From Malurus cyaneus samueli (taxonomy: Eukaryota; Chordata; Aves; Passeriformes; Maluridae): a DNA stretch of 64,000 nt. The position numbers and the translations under genes were made by a program. Below, piece by piece: positions 1-14,180 of the stretch. Location of the stretch: assembly GCA_009741485.1 (NCBI GenBank), contig VKON01000103.1, positions 453,039-517,038 of the forward strand, in the 5' to 3' direction. Each line of letters starts with the position of its first letter. The stretch's first letter is position 1. The notes under the pieces are model-generated. The model did not search any database. It saw nothing but the letters and a program-made list of their open reading frames with translations, and was not told the origin of the DNA.

Positions 1-3000
1 AAAGGCTCAGGTATTCCAGATATGATAGATGTGCAGATTGCATAAGACACGAGGCATTGCTCGCTCTGAGATCCCGAGTCCTGGCTGCCCTTAAAGCCTT
101 TGTTCCCTTGGCTGAATGCAGTTAATTAGCAACCGTCCCCATGGCAACTGCTCATAGTACAAAAACATTGTCTCGTTTTTGCAGTTTGGCTTATCACACT
201 GTTTACCTGAAGGGCTTTTCACCGCGTCCAGTCTCATTGGAGCTGGCTGCACGCCCGCTCAGGAAGGGAATTGTCAGGATAGAAAAACATCCATGGCAGA
301 GAGATGCTGAGCAGGGCCTGTGTGGGGAACCAAAAACATTGAAAAACTCCTGTGGAAACACAAGTTGGAAGTTTGCAGTGATTTACGTCCAGTTTTAAGG
401 CATGTGGCTTGCCAGGGATATGGTATTTTAAAATCCTTCTGGGGCTGTTTTACAGTGTCTCGCAGCTGCCCCAGTGGTGTTCCCTTTTCTGGAACATTTG
501 TCAAACCCGTGATCTCCCAGGCAGAGCTTTCACCCAGCACCAGCAGGAAAGTTCCTCCTCCACACCTGAGCTGTTCCAGGCAGCTCCAGCTCATTTTTGA
601 AGAGGATTCTGCTCCCTGCTCCACTCTGCCCATCCTTGGTTCCTGTTTTCCTTTATATTAGCATCATTTCATGGGAAAACAATGAGCGCTGCTTTCATGA
701 GAAATTAGTGAAGAAAGGAAGGAGAAGAGCTATTGTGGTTGTATAACACACTGGAGATTTGGATTTATTCATGTCAGCCATCAAAGGGGTGTAAAATCCC
801 TGCTGTGTACTCACATGACTCAGGCATTTACCATGGGCTCAGATTTGTACTCACACAACTTTGTGGGTGTAGGATGCCAAATCATGTTTGAACTTTAGAC
901 CCAGGTGTGTCCACGTGTTCACACACCTCTGGAGAGCCTTACCTGAAGGTGTGTTTGTGTCACTGAAATGACTGAAATTTGGCTGCTGTCTCAATCCTTC
1001 AGTGCCTGGCCTGGCACCAGGATGAGAGGCCATGGCAGAACTGTTTTCTTGCTTATTAATGCTCGATTTGTTGCAGTTTGTTTGTTGTTTGTTTGTTTTT
1101 TTTTCCTTAGTTGGCACTACAGTGGATGAGAGGCAGATCCAGCCTGGGGTAATTCTCATTTTATCCTGGGCAGAGCAGAAAGCAGAGTTTGTCATTCAGC
1201 CACACCAGCACTCAGTGCCACCTTCCCTCTGGCAGGGACAGTGTCACCTGGCAGAGATCATTGTCCTTTTAGCCCTGGGTGCATGTGGGCTGCTGCACCT
1301 TGATAAAAAGGTTTTATTCAATTTGTGTTTGACATGGGTGTGAGAAGGGGTTTGGGCTCTCTCAGTTTGAAATACAGGAATCATGCAAACGCTGCCAGTG
1401 CTGCTGGTGCAGTCCATTATTCCTGCAGAGCTTTGGGTGACTGAGGTTATTCTGCTCTGTGTTAATTCCTGCTCACACTGTTGCACATTCACCATCATTA
1501 TCAGTGGTATTTGAATGATGGCAGTGCTCAAGTCTGCAGTGGGATAAAGGCTCCATTGTAGCAGCTCTGGAGCACAGAGGATGAGCTGATCTCTGCTCCG
1601 GCTGTTCCTGGGCTGTTTGAGGAACTGCAGCATGAGTGGGTTCATCATAACAATAGCAAACGGGGAGAGAAAATGCTGCAAATGATAGGAAAGCCATGGT
1701 TCCATGGAGGAACTGCCCATTTGGGTATCTGGGGGACTTTGGGTGGTATTTGTCACACTTGCAGCTGTAGAGTTGAACGTAAATAGAACACTTTTATTTT
1801 TGTCAGAGGGCAGTGGCTGCTGCTCATCTCCACAGGCAGCACTGCAGGCTCAGGGCACTGGGAGGGACTGGGATGGGAATGGGGATTATGATCAGTGGGA
1901 TTGTGGAGCAAAGGGTGGGTGAAATTGGTGACGAAAGAGCTGCTGAAGTGGGGGAAAAATTCTGTGTGATGAAAGGCCTCAGTGTTTATCCAGAGCAAGC
2001 TGCACCTTCAGGGGTTCCACAGTGCTGTCCCTCTGTGTCCCTGCCATGGCTGGGACAGACTGGAGTCAATCCCCACTTCCTCCCAGTGTGGAAATTGTTT
2101 GCTCACATTCACAGTTCCTCCAGGAGCTCTCTTTGTATGGAAACCACAGACAGTGTCCAAACTGTCAGGATATTTCCCAGCTTTTAAAGGAGCTGCTTAG
2201 CATTGTCAGCACCTTTGAATGCACATCTCAGCTCTCCTGAATCCAGATTTGCCAGGTGCCCTTAGGGGTCCAGAAATGGAAAACTCTAATGGCCTGAAAA
2301 AGCCTGCTAGAACTTGACGTTATTTAATTAGCTTAAAGTAGAGCTTGGCAGATGGCAAAACAGTGGAAAGGACCTCCCTTTATAAAAATATGGGCCACAT
2401 CCTCAGCTTGTATAAACTGGCAGAGCTCCACTGAAATAGATGTTCAGCTTCTGTCAGTTAGCAGGGAAGAGAGAAACTTCTGAAAACACGAAAAACAGCT
2501 CTAAGACCACAGAAATGGCAGTGGGGTTCAGGAACAGAAGTTGTTTTTAACGCTTTAAAGGCTGCTCCACTCCCAGAGCAGCTGTATCTTTTCCAGTCTT
2601 GTTTTTGTTGGTGTGCAGTTCAGAGACAGAATTTGGCTTGCTTTTCCAGAGCTGCATTAAGTCTGCACATCTTGCAGCAGTGGGACCTACTCTGGGCTGC
2701 TTTCTGCAAGTCATTCACTTACCAAAGTAAGGCATTAATAATTCATTCTAGTAAAGCCAATCTCTAGACTTGTGTAAATTCATTTATTACGTGACAAACC
2801 TAACCAACTTTAAGTTTTTTAGATGCACAGAACATTGATTGAAAGTTGCGAGCTCACCTCAGTCTTTTCCAGTGAAAATTCTTGCTCAGATGAAATCTCC
2901 CATATGTTTAAAAGCTGTTGTGTTCTTACATTTTCATGTTTCCCATTAATTGCTTGGGTTCTTTTTTTTTTTGTTGTTTTTATTTGGAAACATGGAAACA

Positions 3001-3449
3001 AAGCCTGAACAACAAAGCTGACTGCTCACTTGTGCCATTCCATGGTATCAACCTGACAGTTTCATTAAATCTGTAAAAAGAATCAGGTCAGAATTGGAAG
3101 TGAATTGAACTTGCTGAAAGCAAGGCAATGCTCACAATCTGCTTTCAGGCTGTCTTTTCTGTACCTGCTCATTTTAATTTGTATTAAACCATCTGTGTAA
3201 TTTTAGGAGCTATTGCAGGGTAACCCCATACTGTAGAATACTGTGTGAGTTCAGAGTTCACGGGCTCCAAGCTGCAGATTGGGTGCAGAAATGAAAGCAG
3301 TGAGAAGGAGAGCTAAAAACAGCAGTGAGAGGGATTGGAGATATTGGTACAGCTGCTAAACCTGGGCCATGCAAACTGCTGTGAAGTGTTTGTGAAGCTT
3401 TGTGGAGCTGTGCACAGACAGCCTGTCCCTGCTCCCACCCATGGGGCAC

Positions 3450-3546
3450 GGGGGATTTGGGGAAAGGAGGAGATTTGGGCAGGGAAAGGAGAGGATTTGG
3501 GCAGGGAAAGGAGGGGAATTGGGCAGGGAAAGGAGGGGATTTGGGA
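3450..3546 (+). repeat. G-rich 22-23-bp minisatellite, about 4 copies
   Basis: Degenerate units of the form gatttgggcagggaaaggag are repeated about four times. Runs of three or four G recur on the plus strand (the TEAD1 sense strand), so G-quadruplex formation in the DNA or the pre-mRNA is possible. Confidence 0.85.
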
Positions 3547-3974
3547 GTAAAATCGTGTCTGATGGTGCAGCACAGCGTCCATCCCGCAGGGTGCAGTTGG
3601 ATCAGTGCTGCAGAGCTGGGGGCTGCCTTCTTCATTGTTTGCTGCTTATTTATTACTTATTTAATGATTTCATATGACCACGTGACATTTCAGAAGTTCT
3701 TCATATTCCATAAATCCTGTGATTTAGGGTCAGTTGGGATTTCTGACGCTGCCCCTGCATCACCATTGCTGCGGGGATCCCGGCTCCAGAGGGGACACTT
3801 TGGGACCCCATCGTGCCACCCCCTCCCCATCCCAGCAGGAACGGAGCCTTGCTGCCCTGCATGGGGACTGGAGCTCCAGCCATTCCTGCAATCCCCTCCT
3901 GAGCCAGCTTTAAGTTCTTTCCTCAGCAGTGGATGTGCCCAAGGTGTGCCATGGCCAGTCCCATTGCTGGGGCT

Positions 3975-4600
3975 GGTGACAAGTGTCCAGAGCTCAGGCA
4001 GAGGTTGGAATGGGTGACCATGGGTGGTGACCATAGGTGGTGACAAGTGTCCAGAGCTCAGGCAGAGGTTGGAATGATGACCATGGGTGGTGACCATGGT
4101 GGTGACCATGGGTGGTGACCATGGGTGGTGACAAGTGTCCAGAGCTCAGGCAGAGGTTGGAATGGGTGACCATAGGGGTGACCATCCAGAGCTCAGGCAG
4201 AGGTGGATGTGACCATGGGTGACCATAGGGGTGACCATCCAGAGCTCAGGCAGAGGTTGGAATGGGTGACCATAGGGGTGACCATCCAGAGCTCAGGTTG
4301 GAATGGTGACCATGGCATGGGTGACCATCCAGAGCTCAGGCAGAGGTTGGAATGGGTGACCATGGAATGGGTGACCATCCAGAGCTCAGGCAGAGGTTGG
4401 AATGGGTGACCATGGGTGGTTCATAGGGGTGACCATCCAGAGCTCAGGTTGGAATGGATGACCATGGGTGGTGACCATAGGGGTGACCATCCAGAGCTCA
4501 GGCAGAGGTTGGAATGGGTGACCATAGGGGTGACCATCCAGAGCTCAGGCAGAGGGTGGAATGGGTGACCATGGGTGGTGACCATAGGGGTGACCATCCA
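3975..4600 (+). repeat. Complex minisatellite of GTGACCAT and GGAATGGG blocks
   Basis: About 0.6 kb is composed of shuffled blocks: gtgaccatgggtg, gtgaccataggg, ccagagctcaggcagaggt and tggaatggg. Block order varies between copies, suggesting repeated unequal exchange. Eleven GGAATG cores (reverse complement CATTCC) are present. Open frames on both strands follow from the periodicity and are not genes. Confidence 0.95.
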
Positions 4601-5450
4601 GCCCATGTTGGCACATGACCCCAGGACAGCCAAGCAAGGGCCCTGTCCCAGGAAAAGCAGGGTGTCCCTGTTTTCCCTGCTGAGGCAGAATCACCAGCAG
4701 CAGCTCCCAGCTCTGTGCCTGCAGCGGGCCGAGTTGGCTCCTTCTGTTTTTCCCCTCCAGGAAGACTCGTATATGCCTATTAATAAATTACAAACCATAG
4801 TAAATGACTTGAGAGCATTATTTAGTGGCTCTAGGGCTGTGCTGTTTATGAAATCATCCATTAAAATAATGTATTTTGTTTGTGTATCTTGGAGTTAGGG
4901 AGGGTTTGATGTGTGCAAGCTGGGGAACAGCACGTGGCATTTTTGTGATAACAGTAATATGACAGCTTGGTCTGTAGCATGCCTGTTATTGAAACATCTG
5001 AATGACTGAAAATTCCTGGTTAAATGAGCAGACTTGCAGGGCTGTGTGTAATTCTGGCTCTTATTATTTTTGCAGCACTAGACTTCATAACATGCAGTGC
5101 AAAATACTTGCAATTGTCAAATTGCTGGTGAGAATTGAAAGTTGTACCGGGCAATCAAATGAATTGATGGGCTGGCTACCACAGGCAAAGCTTAATTTCT
5201 GAGGTTGTGCAGCTTAAACTATCAAAGATAACCTAAGGTCATAGATACAAAGCCTAATAAGAGCTTTCCTTGTAGAAAATTGTCCTACAGGTTGTTAAGA
5301 AGAATAGTGCTGAAATACAGAGCAAATTTCCCTGGACAAAAATGTAATAGCAGGTTACACTGAAAAGGCAGATTCACCTGTGCAGCTCCCAGAGTTTGCT
5401 CAGCACAGATGAGGTGAGGCTCTGGCCAGAAAAGAACTGCTCTGGGGATG

Positions 5451-6005
5451 CACCATGAAAATCTGCACCATGAGAAATGAGAAATCTGCACCATGAGAAA
5501 TCTGCACCATGAGAAATGAGAAATCTGCACCATGAGAAATCTGCACACGAGAAATCTGCACCATGAGAAATGAGAAATCTGCATCATGAGAAATCTGCAC
5601 CAGAGAAATCTGCACCAGAGAAATGAGAAATCTGCACCACGAGAAATGAGAAATCTGCACCACGAGAAATGAGAAATCTGCACCATGAGAAATCTGCACC
5701 ATGAGAAATGAGAAATCTGCACCACGAGAAATGAGAAATCTGCACCACGAGAAATCTGCACCATGAGAAATCTGCACCACGAGAAATCTGCACCACGAGA
5801 AATCTGCACCATGAGAAATGAGAAATCAGCACCACGAGAAATGAGAAATCTGCACCATGAGAAATCTGCATCATGAGAAATGAGAAATCTGCACCATGAG
5901 AAATCTGCACCATGAAAATCTGCACCATGAGAAATGAGAAATCTGCACCAGAGAAATCTGCACCACGAGAAATCTGCACCATGAAAATCTGCACCATGAA
6001 AATCT
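5451..6005 (+). repeat. Purine-rich GAGAAATCTGCACCAT minisatellite
   Basis: About 555 bp of units of the type gagaaatctgcaccat, in short form and in a longer form with an extra gagaaat. Units differ mainly by ccat/ccac/ccag variants. The three minus-strand frames of 126-275 codons crossing it (HGADFS/WCRFL/MVQIS repeats) are periodicity artefacts. Confidence 0.95.
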
Positions 6006-6210
6006 GGCTGCAGCCACCGCAGTCGGGGAGTGCTGACAAGTGTTTGTTTTTTTTTTTTTTTTTGCATATTCTTACTGTTCTGTTCTGGCATGTCACAAAG
6101 CCAGGATTTCACCTTGTTCTGAAAATGGTGAGGGTGGTTTATTTAATTTCACATATGGAATATCAGTAAAACACCACTCTCAGGCAGGAACTTTGGCCAT
6201 GGAGGGTTGA

Positions 6211-6300
6211 ACTGAGATGATGGGTTATACTGGGATGATGGGTTATACTGGGATTGTGGGTTATACTGGGATGATGGGTTATACTGGGATTGTGGGTTAT
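6211..6300 (+). repeat. 18-bp tandem repeat, 5 copies
   Basis: Five exact-length copies of actgggatgatgggttat, alternating between ggatgatg and ggattgtg variants in copies 2-5. 18 bp is a multiple of three, so frames stay open through it. Confidence 0.95.
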
Positions 6301-7599
6301 TTGCAGTGGAATTCCACCCAAATTGGGTTTGTGGGTATGAGGGTGCTGTGTGAGCCCTCTCTGCACAATTCAGATCAGAATTTAAATTTGATTTTTGACA
6401 CTCTCTGGGTAGATGCTGCCCTCCTGCAGGTCCCTCCAGGCACCCCTGGGGCAGATCCTCACAGGATTTTTCTGCTTTGTTTTCAGTCTGGGCTTTTTTA
6501 TTCCATAGCTGTGGCAGGAGTAGGAGGCTCTGCCAATTGGACCTGCTGCAGTGTATTTATTTATTTGTTTATTCAGTTTTTATCTAGCACAGCAAGGTTC
6601 TGCTCTTGGGTTTGAAATGGAAGGTGCTGCTCAATATAAATAATAATCAGATGGGTATGTAACAGCTTTCTTAATGCTCACATTCAGTTTCATGCAGCTA
6701 ATGTTAATGCTAACATTCAGTTTCATTTTTTATGAATCATTTCTGCAGCTCCTCTCTAAAGGAGAATTTATGTAGCAGTTTTCTTTTGGCAAATATAGAA
6801 GCTGATTGAATTCAAATGTAGGCATTATTTAAAAGTATAGTGCAAGACCCTATTGTGTAAAAATTATAATGAGTAGTTAAAAGAACATTATTTTCGTCTC
6901 AAAATCATTAATTTTAAAACTCGTAATAGTATTTATTTGTCACTGTTTGGGGAAGTGAGACAGAAACCCCAATTTCTCCCCTGTGTAGTCAATCTCTTAT
7001 GGTAAAGAGCTTTTCACATAAGAAACAAATTTCCATTTCCACTTACAAACAAAACCAGGGTAAGTCTAAAGTCTAAAAATACTAATCATCAGAGACTGGA
7101 TTTAATAAATGAAAATGGTTAATGGTTAAAAAATAAAATGGATTTTATCCCTTTAATTATAAGCAAAAAATGCAGTGTGAAATGCCATTGTAACTGGAGT
7201 TGACAGTAAATTCAGCTCTGGATCAGACCTCACATGGATTGAAATAAAACAGAGATATTACTCTGACTAATTTTGCATTGTAATAATTATTTAATGCTTA
7301 CAATGAAGCCTTGTCCTTAGGGTTTTATGCTTTAGCTGTTTTGTACCCACGCCTTTTAGTTATTAAGTACAGACAAAGCTGCCATTTTTTCAAATGGCAT
7401 AATGTATATCAGTGAAAAACATCACAAATAGACATTTTCTGCTAGAACAGATTAACTGTATGAAATCTGGAACAGTTTCTCCAGCTTTGGAAGTTTCTTT
7501 AAGCAGTGCATAAGCCATTAATAGATTTCTATAAGTACCAATGGCTATCATTTCTAAAATTTACACATCTTTAAAAAGAGCTGGTTGGAAAAGGGATAT

Positions 7600-7830
7600 T
7601 TGCTTCAAACTGAAGGAGGGTTGATTTATGTGAGCTCTAAAGTGAAAGTTCTTTACATTGAGGTGGTGAAACAATGGAACAGATTGCCCAGAGGGGCTGT
7701 AGGTGCTCCAGCCCTGCAGACATTTAAGCCCAGCTTGGACAGGGCTCTGATCTGGTTTAAGACATCCCTGACTGCAGAACTTGGACTCGATGCCATTTAA
7801 AGGTCCCTTCAGTTATTCTCTGATTGTTAT
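7600..7830 (+). mobile_element. CR1-type LINE, 3' end fragment, plus orientation
   Basis: The order of phrases aggtggtgaaacaatggaac, agattgcccagagggg, ctccagccctgcagacattt, cttggacagggctctgatct and tttaaaggtcccttcagt matches the conserved 3' end of avian CR1 LINEs. It is diverged and 5'-truncated, with no coding capacity. Its presence is the best evidence that the genome is avian or another sauropsid. Confidence 0.85.
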
Positions 7831-10800
7831 CCAGAGCTGTGATAGGAGCACAGTGATTTTGGGAGGGTCTGAAATGGGCAGAGCCATGAACAGCAGAATT
7901 ATGGAATTGTGGCATCTTCCTTAAAAAAATTCCTTCCTGGAATTGTGGCTGCCAGGCCAAGTCCTTGCTTAGAAAATAACTTAAAAGTTCAGTAAAGTTA
8001 AAAAAAAACCCAAACCCCAAAACAAAAACAAAAACCACAAAGAAAACCCCCAACAGCTGGGCTTTGCAATCACAAAGAAAGATAGATTTGCTTTAAATTA
8101 CACAAAGATTAAAAGTGCTGATAGTGGAAAATACCTTACCTATGGCACTTTGAGTTAACTGAGAGAGTTCAGCCAGCGATTAAACTGCTGAGAGGGAGGA
8201 GAGCACAGATTGCATTTCAAAGGGAAATTCAAGCAATGCATTAACGATTATTAATGTGTGTTATTGTTAAAATAATCATATTTATTATGGTCTAGCCTAG
8301 GGAGAAGCAGCAGAAATGGCAGTCTTGTTCCGGAGACTGTAGGAACACACACACAGTAGGTGGTCCTGGCCCTGCAGTGTAAATAGTCAGAGATGGAGTG
8401 ATAAAGCTCAGCCTAAGCAAAGAACAGAGAAATGCTCTGGGTTTGCATCTGCTCCCTGCAAGGCCTGGAGAATATCTCTGCCTGCTTCTTCTCCTTCCAG
8501 AGTTTGCTGTGGATATGTGAGGGCTTCTGTGTGATCCTGACTGGAACCAAACAATCAGCCAGATGTGAGGAGCAGTGAATTATTGATGAATTGTTGGTAT
8601 TGGCTCTCACAGTCATAGAAAAGCCAGGGATGGACAGGATAACGTGATTGCTGCTCACACTGAGCCACAGGCTTGGCTCCTCCTTGCTTTGCCTCAAGAG
8701 CAGAAGAATTTTACACCCACTTGCACAGAGATAAACATTGCCCCTGTTTGAAAGCAGCAGTTGTTTATTTGCTGCTCACACATTTTTAATTCTGCCTATT
8801 TTAACCAGCCTGCTCTGCTGGGACATTTGTGTCCATGAGTGCTTGGTGTGGTCCAGGCTTGCAGATGCCATCCAGGAGTGATTCCAGGTTCCTGGGTGGA
8901 ATAGAGATGTACTGCTTGGAAAGATCAACCAAACCAAACCAAACCAAGCTGGAATTGGGGCTGGTTCCAGTGCCATTACAGGCAGCTAGTTTGGCCTTGT
9001 CCTACAAACTGATGTTCCCCTGTGCTCTTTGATCACAGCACTCAGGATCACTGACCCTTAGAAAGGATAAATGTGGTGGAAGAGGTGGTGAACAGCTCTG
9101 CTGGAGGAGGATCTGTGTGGCTCTCCCACTGTGCACACTGCAGTTTGTGGGATGGGTTTGCTGGGTTTGTTTAGGCTGAGCTGGACCCTTCTCAGGGAGT
9201 TCAGGTTCTTCTGGCAAAGAGGGCATTTGCCACCACCTGCTGCTTGTACTTCACACAACATATATCTGCTGTAGGGCTTTTTTAAAACATTTTCACTTTT
9301 TGCTAACATTTGTGGCTTCATTAGATCTTCATTAGACTAATTTGGAGTCCAGTTCTGCCAAGTTGAGGTTTCTCCCTCCCTGCTCAGTCCCTCCCCAGTC
9401 ACCCCTGGGGCACTGCCAGGGTTCCACAGGGGTGCCCAAAGCTGGCCTGGAGCTGAGAGGATGTGTCAGCGTGGCACAAATATCAAATCTGTGAGGGTGA
9501 AGCCCAGAACATCCCTGTGACAGTGCCTGGCACAGCAGAGCAGGAGGGACAGCAGGGAAATGTGGTGGCTCCTGGTGAGGAACAAACACTGATCCCACAC
9601 ACTCTGAGAGGGCCCTGGCTCAGAAAATGCTGTTTTATTGTGCTTTGGGGATGAGGGTGCCCTACAGGAGGATGGGGCTGTATTGGGGCACTGTGCAAGG
9701 AACTTGGGAGAGGAGGGGAGGAAAAGCAGCCCTGCAGCTCCTGCCTCCCATTCTGTGCAGCAATTGCACTGTGCAGAGCAGAGATCCCTTATCCTGCCTG
9801 TGCTCTTTGAATTACAATCCAGCCAGCGCTAATTATTAAAAAATAAACAAGCCTGTAACTGCTTAAGAGCCTTAAATCCCCTAAATGACAGGGAAATAGC
9901 CCCTGAGCAGCACTGAAATAGTCTTTGCTGTGTCTGCCTGTCCTGGCAGCAGACACAAATCATCATCAGAGGGTCACTGTGACACAGAGCCTTTCATGGA
10001 AGTGCTACATTACATTAACAAGTGAGTCAACAATAATATTAGCAATAAATGAGAAATTAAATTCCTACTCATTCATCCCTTTGGGTTTCCCAGGGTGTCT
10101 CTTGTGTTTTCCTTGTTTTGATCTGAAGCATTTTGAAGCGAGAAGTGTCTTTATTTTGTGTCTTGTGGCGTGATCCCAACCCATTAAAAAGGGTGACAGA
10201 CAGTTAGCAATTACTGTAGAAAAAAGCTCATGGTGTGATTCAGAAATTAATAATAACAACCATATAACTAATTTTAAGGAGGGGATATAAAATTGAACTT
10301 TCCTGCTGAACTGATTTTAATTCAAACTGGCTTTTTTCCAAGAAAACAGATAAAAAACTAATTTGCGTTAAATTGGAATACTTTTAGTTTTCTGAACCCA
10401 GAGTGGTAGTGAGGGAGTCACCACTGCTAAGCAGCAATAAAGGATAATGTCTGTACACATCAGAAAACTCTAAATGAGGAAGACTCCTAAGCAGAACTGG
10501 AGTTTTTGGCTGCTGGTTTGGATGGGAGATGTGGCTAGACCCTCAAATGGCTCCACAGCAAAAATGTTTAAATTGTTTTGTCTGTGTTTCCTGTTGCTAG
10601 ATGTAGACTGGAACATTGTTTTGTTTGTTTGTTGCAGATTGCAGCAGTAGCTTAGTTCCAGTATGTGATGGAAAATTGCTTATTGGACTCTCCTGATCAG
10701 AAAGCACTGATTATGGGATATTAACTGTAGTGCTTTTATGATGAAGGCTATTAAAGACTGAACCAAAAACCACAACCTCATTACTTTCAGAATTAATGCT

Positions 10801-13800
10801 CAGAGTAAACCTGCCTTGTTCCTGAAAGGTTCGTTTCCAGTGCATTAATTCTTTGGTTCTTTTTGGCAGACTCATTCACTGAATTGCACTGGTGGTCTGA
10901 GCATTTCTAATTTCACTGCCTCTTGTCCAAAGTGGACCTGCAGAGCCCTGTACCTACAGCTGGGACAGATTGTAATCAATCATGGAACATTAATTATTGC
11001 AAAATATAACCAGGCAAGGAAGGGGAAACAGTGCTGAGCTGTCCCCTGGCACAGGGCTGTAATGAAATGTGGATAATAAATAAATAAACCTTTCAGAAGA
11101 GCAGTGGGGGCTCAGCCCTGCAGGGAGATTGGGCTGATGGGGATCCCAGCTCTGATCCCAGGGTTTGGGACACAGCTCCTTCCATCCTCTGTGCTCACAT
11201 CTTGGGCTCTCTGTGGCTGTGTCCCCAAACCCAAACACAGCTCTGTTCACTTATCTGTCCTTTGGCCTGGCTGCTTTGGTCCTGGATCCATCTGGGTTTT
11301 GCTGATTGGAAACCACCCTTGTTTATGGCTGTTGGTTGTGCACTTGGGGTGAAGTGCCTGAAGGGATTCCTGGGCTGGGCTGGGAATTTTGGGAGTCCCT
11401 TCCCTTTCCCTGCTTTGAAATCAGGCTGCAGGTAAGCAAAACTGACTCATGGCTAACAGAACACTAGGGAATTAAACTAGGTATTAAACTAGGGAATAAT
11501 AAGCTAGGGTTTAATACCATTAAACACACAGTATTAAACTAGGGAAACACAATAGGAGTTCTGGAGTTTTCAAGAACATGAAATCACATACCAAAAGTCT
11601 CACCATGTTCCTCCTCGCAGAGTTTGGGGATTTTGTTTGGATTGTTTTCTTTCACCCGACTTTCTCTCAGTATAAGTTTCTTCTTTGTGGCTTCCTTAGA
11701 TCTACAAACACTAAATAATGTAAAATAAATATTTGTAAACTCTAGATACGTAGATTGAATCTTATTTATTCTCTGCAGCCTTTCCCCCAAGGAGATGTTA
11801 TCCTGTGTATTTGTCCACAATATATAGAGTGGACAATATCAATATCAATATTAATTCTTTTTTATATTTTCCATAACCCCAGCATTTACTTCCAAGTGTC
11901 ATACTAGCTTTTCAACTAATGGAATCTATCAAAAAGCCTTTGCTAAAATACTGATTACTCTGTGTCTTCTACTTTTAAACACTGCTGTTGCAGTGAGGTC
12001 AGCGTGACATTTTCCCTGTGGGTCACAGCTTGCTGACCAGTGTGGAAATTTATGAATTGCTGAAATTGTGATGTCAGTTAGTAATAAATTCAAGCAAATG
12101 TGGAATTTTCGTTCTTTCAATCATAAAGAAAATTCAGCTGAAATTGTTCAGTTTATGATATAGAAAGTCAGGCAGGAGAGGGAACACTGCCTACTGAGTT
12201 AGAAGCAGCAGAATGGTTAAATCCACAGGGAAATATTTGCTTTGTCTTTTGCCCATCTTCATGGGTGATCCTTGGCATTATGGGCATGTCATGCCATTTA
12301 TCACTCACGTTTGCAGCTTTTTTAATTTTTTTTTTTCAGTACAATTGCTGATCCACTCTGGTCTTGCCTAAATTTACTGACTGCTCCTTACAGCTGTTCC
12401 AAGTTTTCCATGAGTCATAAAATACTGGACATAGGTCAGCTACTGTGAGAAAATAGTTGCTGTTTGTTAGTGTAGAAATAGAAGTGGCAAGTGATTATTT
12501 GATTTCTAGCCTTAAATTTAATTAGACAATAGAAATTAGGGAATATGCACTGCAGAATATTTTTTTTTTGGCTGTGTCTGGAGCCAGGGCAGCCCTGCAT
12601 GTTCTGTGCACTTCAATTCCTTCACTCAGAAAGGAGAGCAGCAGAGCTGGATGAGATTCAGAGGGTAACGAGGAGGATCAAAGGATTTCCCTGGTGATGG
12701 CTCAGCACAAGCAGTGACTCAGTGACTGCAGCTCTCTGGTGCAGCAGTGGTGCCTCTCAGCAGACAGAGGTGAGGTGTTCAAAATTGATTTTCAGAGAAG
12801 GTGAATGAGGAGCAGCGGCTCTCTGCTCCTTCTACAGCAAGCTGAGAGTTTAGAGAGAGACCCAAAATAAATAAAAGGCACTGAGTGTAGGTACAAGCTC
12901 TAGTGCAGTGTGAATCCCTTTGGAAGCGACAGTGGAGGCTGTGTTTATATAGGGTCAGGGAGAAATGGGCAGGAGGAAAATCTGCTTAAATCCAGACTCA
13001 GTGCTTCTGCCTCAGGAATGGGACACTGCAAGTTATTGGAGTTTGGGAGAACTCTCTTGAGCTGTCCCTGCATTCCCCTCCCTCTGAGAAGGGGGAGATG
13101 CTCCATCCTGGGCTTTGCACCTCATCCCACATCTATGGGACCATTTTGCTCTCAGTGCTCCTGTCCCACAGGGCTCTCCTGCTCTTCTCTCCCTGACCAT
13201 CACTGTTTGTGTTACCTCAGCATTCTCTCCTTGCTCAGCTCTGTTCTCCCAGCTCATCCATCCCCTGTTTGTTGAGATGACAGAGGGTGGTGATGGGCAT
13301 CTTTCTGTCCTTGGAGGCTGCCGACTGTTTCAGAGGAAATTCATTTTTTTTCACAGAGAAGCAGCACACTGCTGCATAGATGTCAACAGGGCTCTGGCAG
13401 TGTTTGAATTACTTTGATTTGCCTTCCCCTACGTGTGCCAGAATTTATTTGAAAAGAGGGAAATAGTGGTTACTTTATGTGGCACAGCTGTTGGGTTTCT
13501 GTTCCCTCTGTGCTGTGCCTTTCAGCAGCCCATTACACCTTCCCACAGCCTCTGATTTTCTGTGCTGAGCAAACTCTTGGAGGAGCTGTGTTTTCAAACA
13601 GCCAGTACCATGGAAATGGTGCCTTAAAGTAGCTGCAAATATTGCAACTAATAATCAATATTCCAGCTATGTAATTATAATATGATGTTTAACTCCTTAC
13701 AGGAGTGTCTTTGGGTCAGCCCCAGAATGTTTCGTGATTCCAGCAGTTCATTCTGCAGCTGCTGTGTCATCAGGAGCTTGTGTGGTTCTGTTTACACTGA

Positions 13801-14180
13801 AAGGAAACACAACTATGGAACAAACTGGTGATTATTTGATATACTAATTTATGCCTTCTATTTACTGCAGCCTGATTGCAGGATTGATCTCAGCCTTTCC
13901 ATACCATTTCCCATTTGTTTGGGATTGGTTTTGCCTTTTTTTGCTCGGAATACCCTCCAGACCGTTCCCATGAATGATGGTGGGTGCAACCAAAGCAGAA
14001 TTTCCTCAGGCAGATGAAGTGAGGTGCTGTTATTACACATTCTGCTGAAAATGTGATTGTCCTGCAGTGCTCCAGCTCTGTTTTCCATCCCACTGATCAC
14101 TGCAGCACACAGGGAGGAGATGGTGCTCATCTGAAAGGACCCAACATCGCAGAAAAGAGAACGGGGTGGTGTTACACAAA

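Noticed and set aside
5451..6005. Interferon-type ISRE sites from repeated GAAA
   Set aside because: The GAAA blocks in GAAATGAGAAAT are three bases apart, not the two required by the GAAANNGAAA consensus.
5285..6112. 275-codon minus-strand frame with HGADFSWCRF repeats
   Set aside because: Created by the GAGAAATCTGCACCAT array; two other minus frames are equally open.
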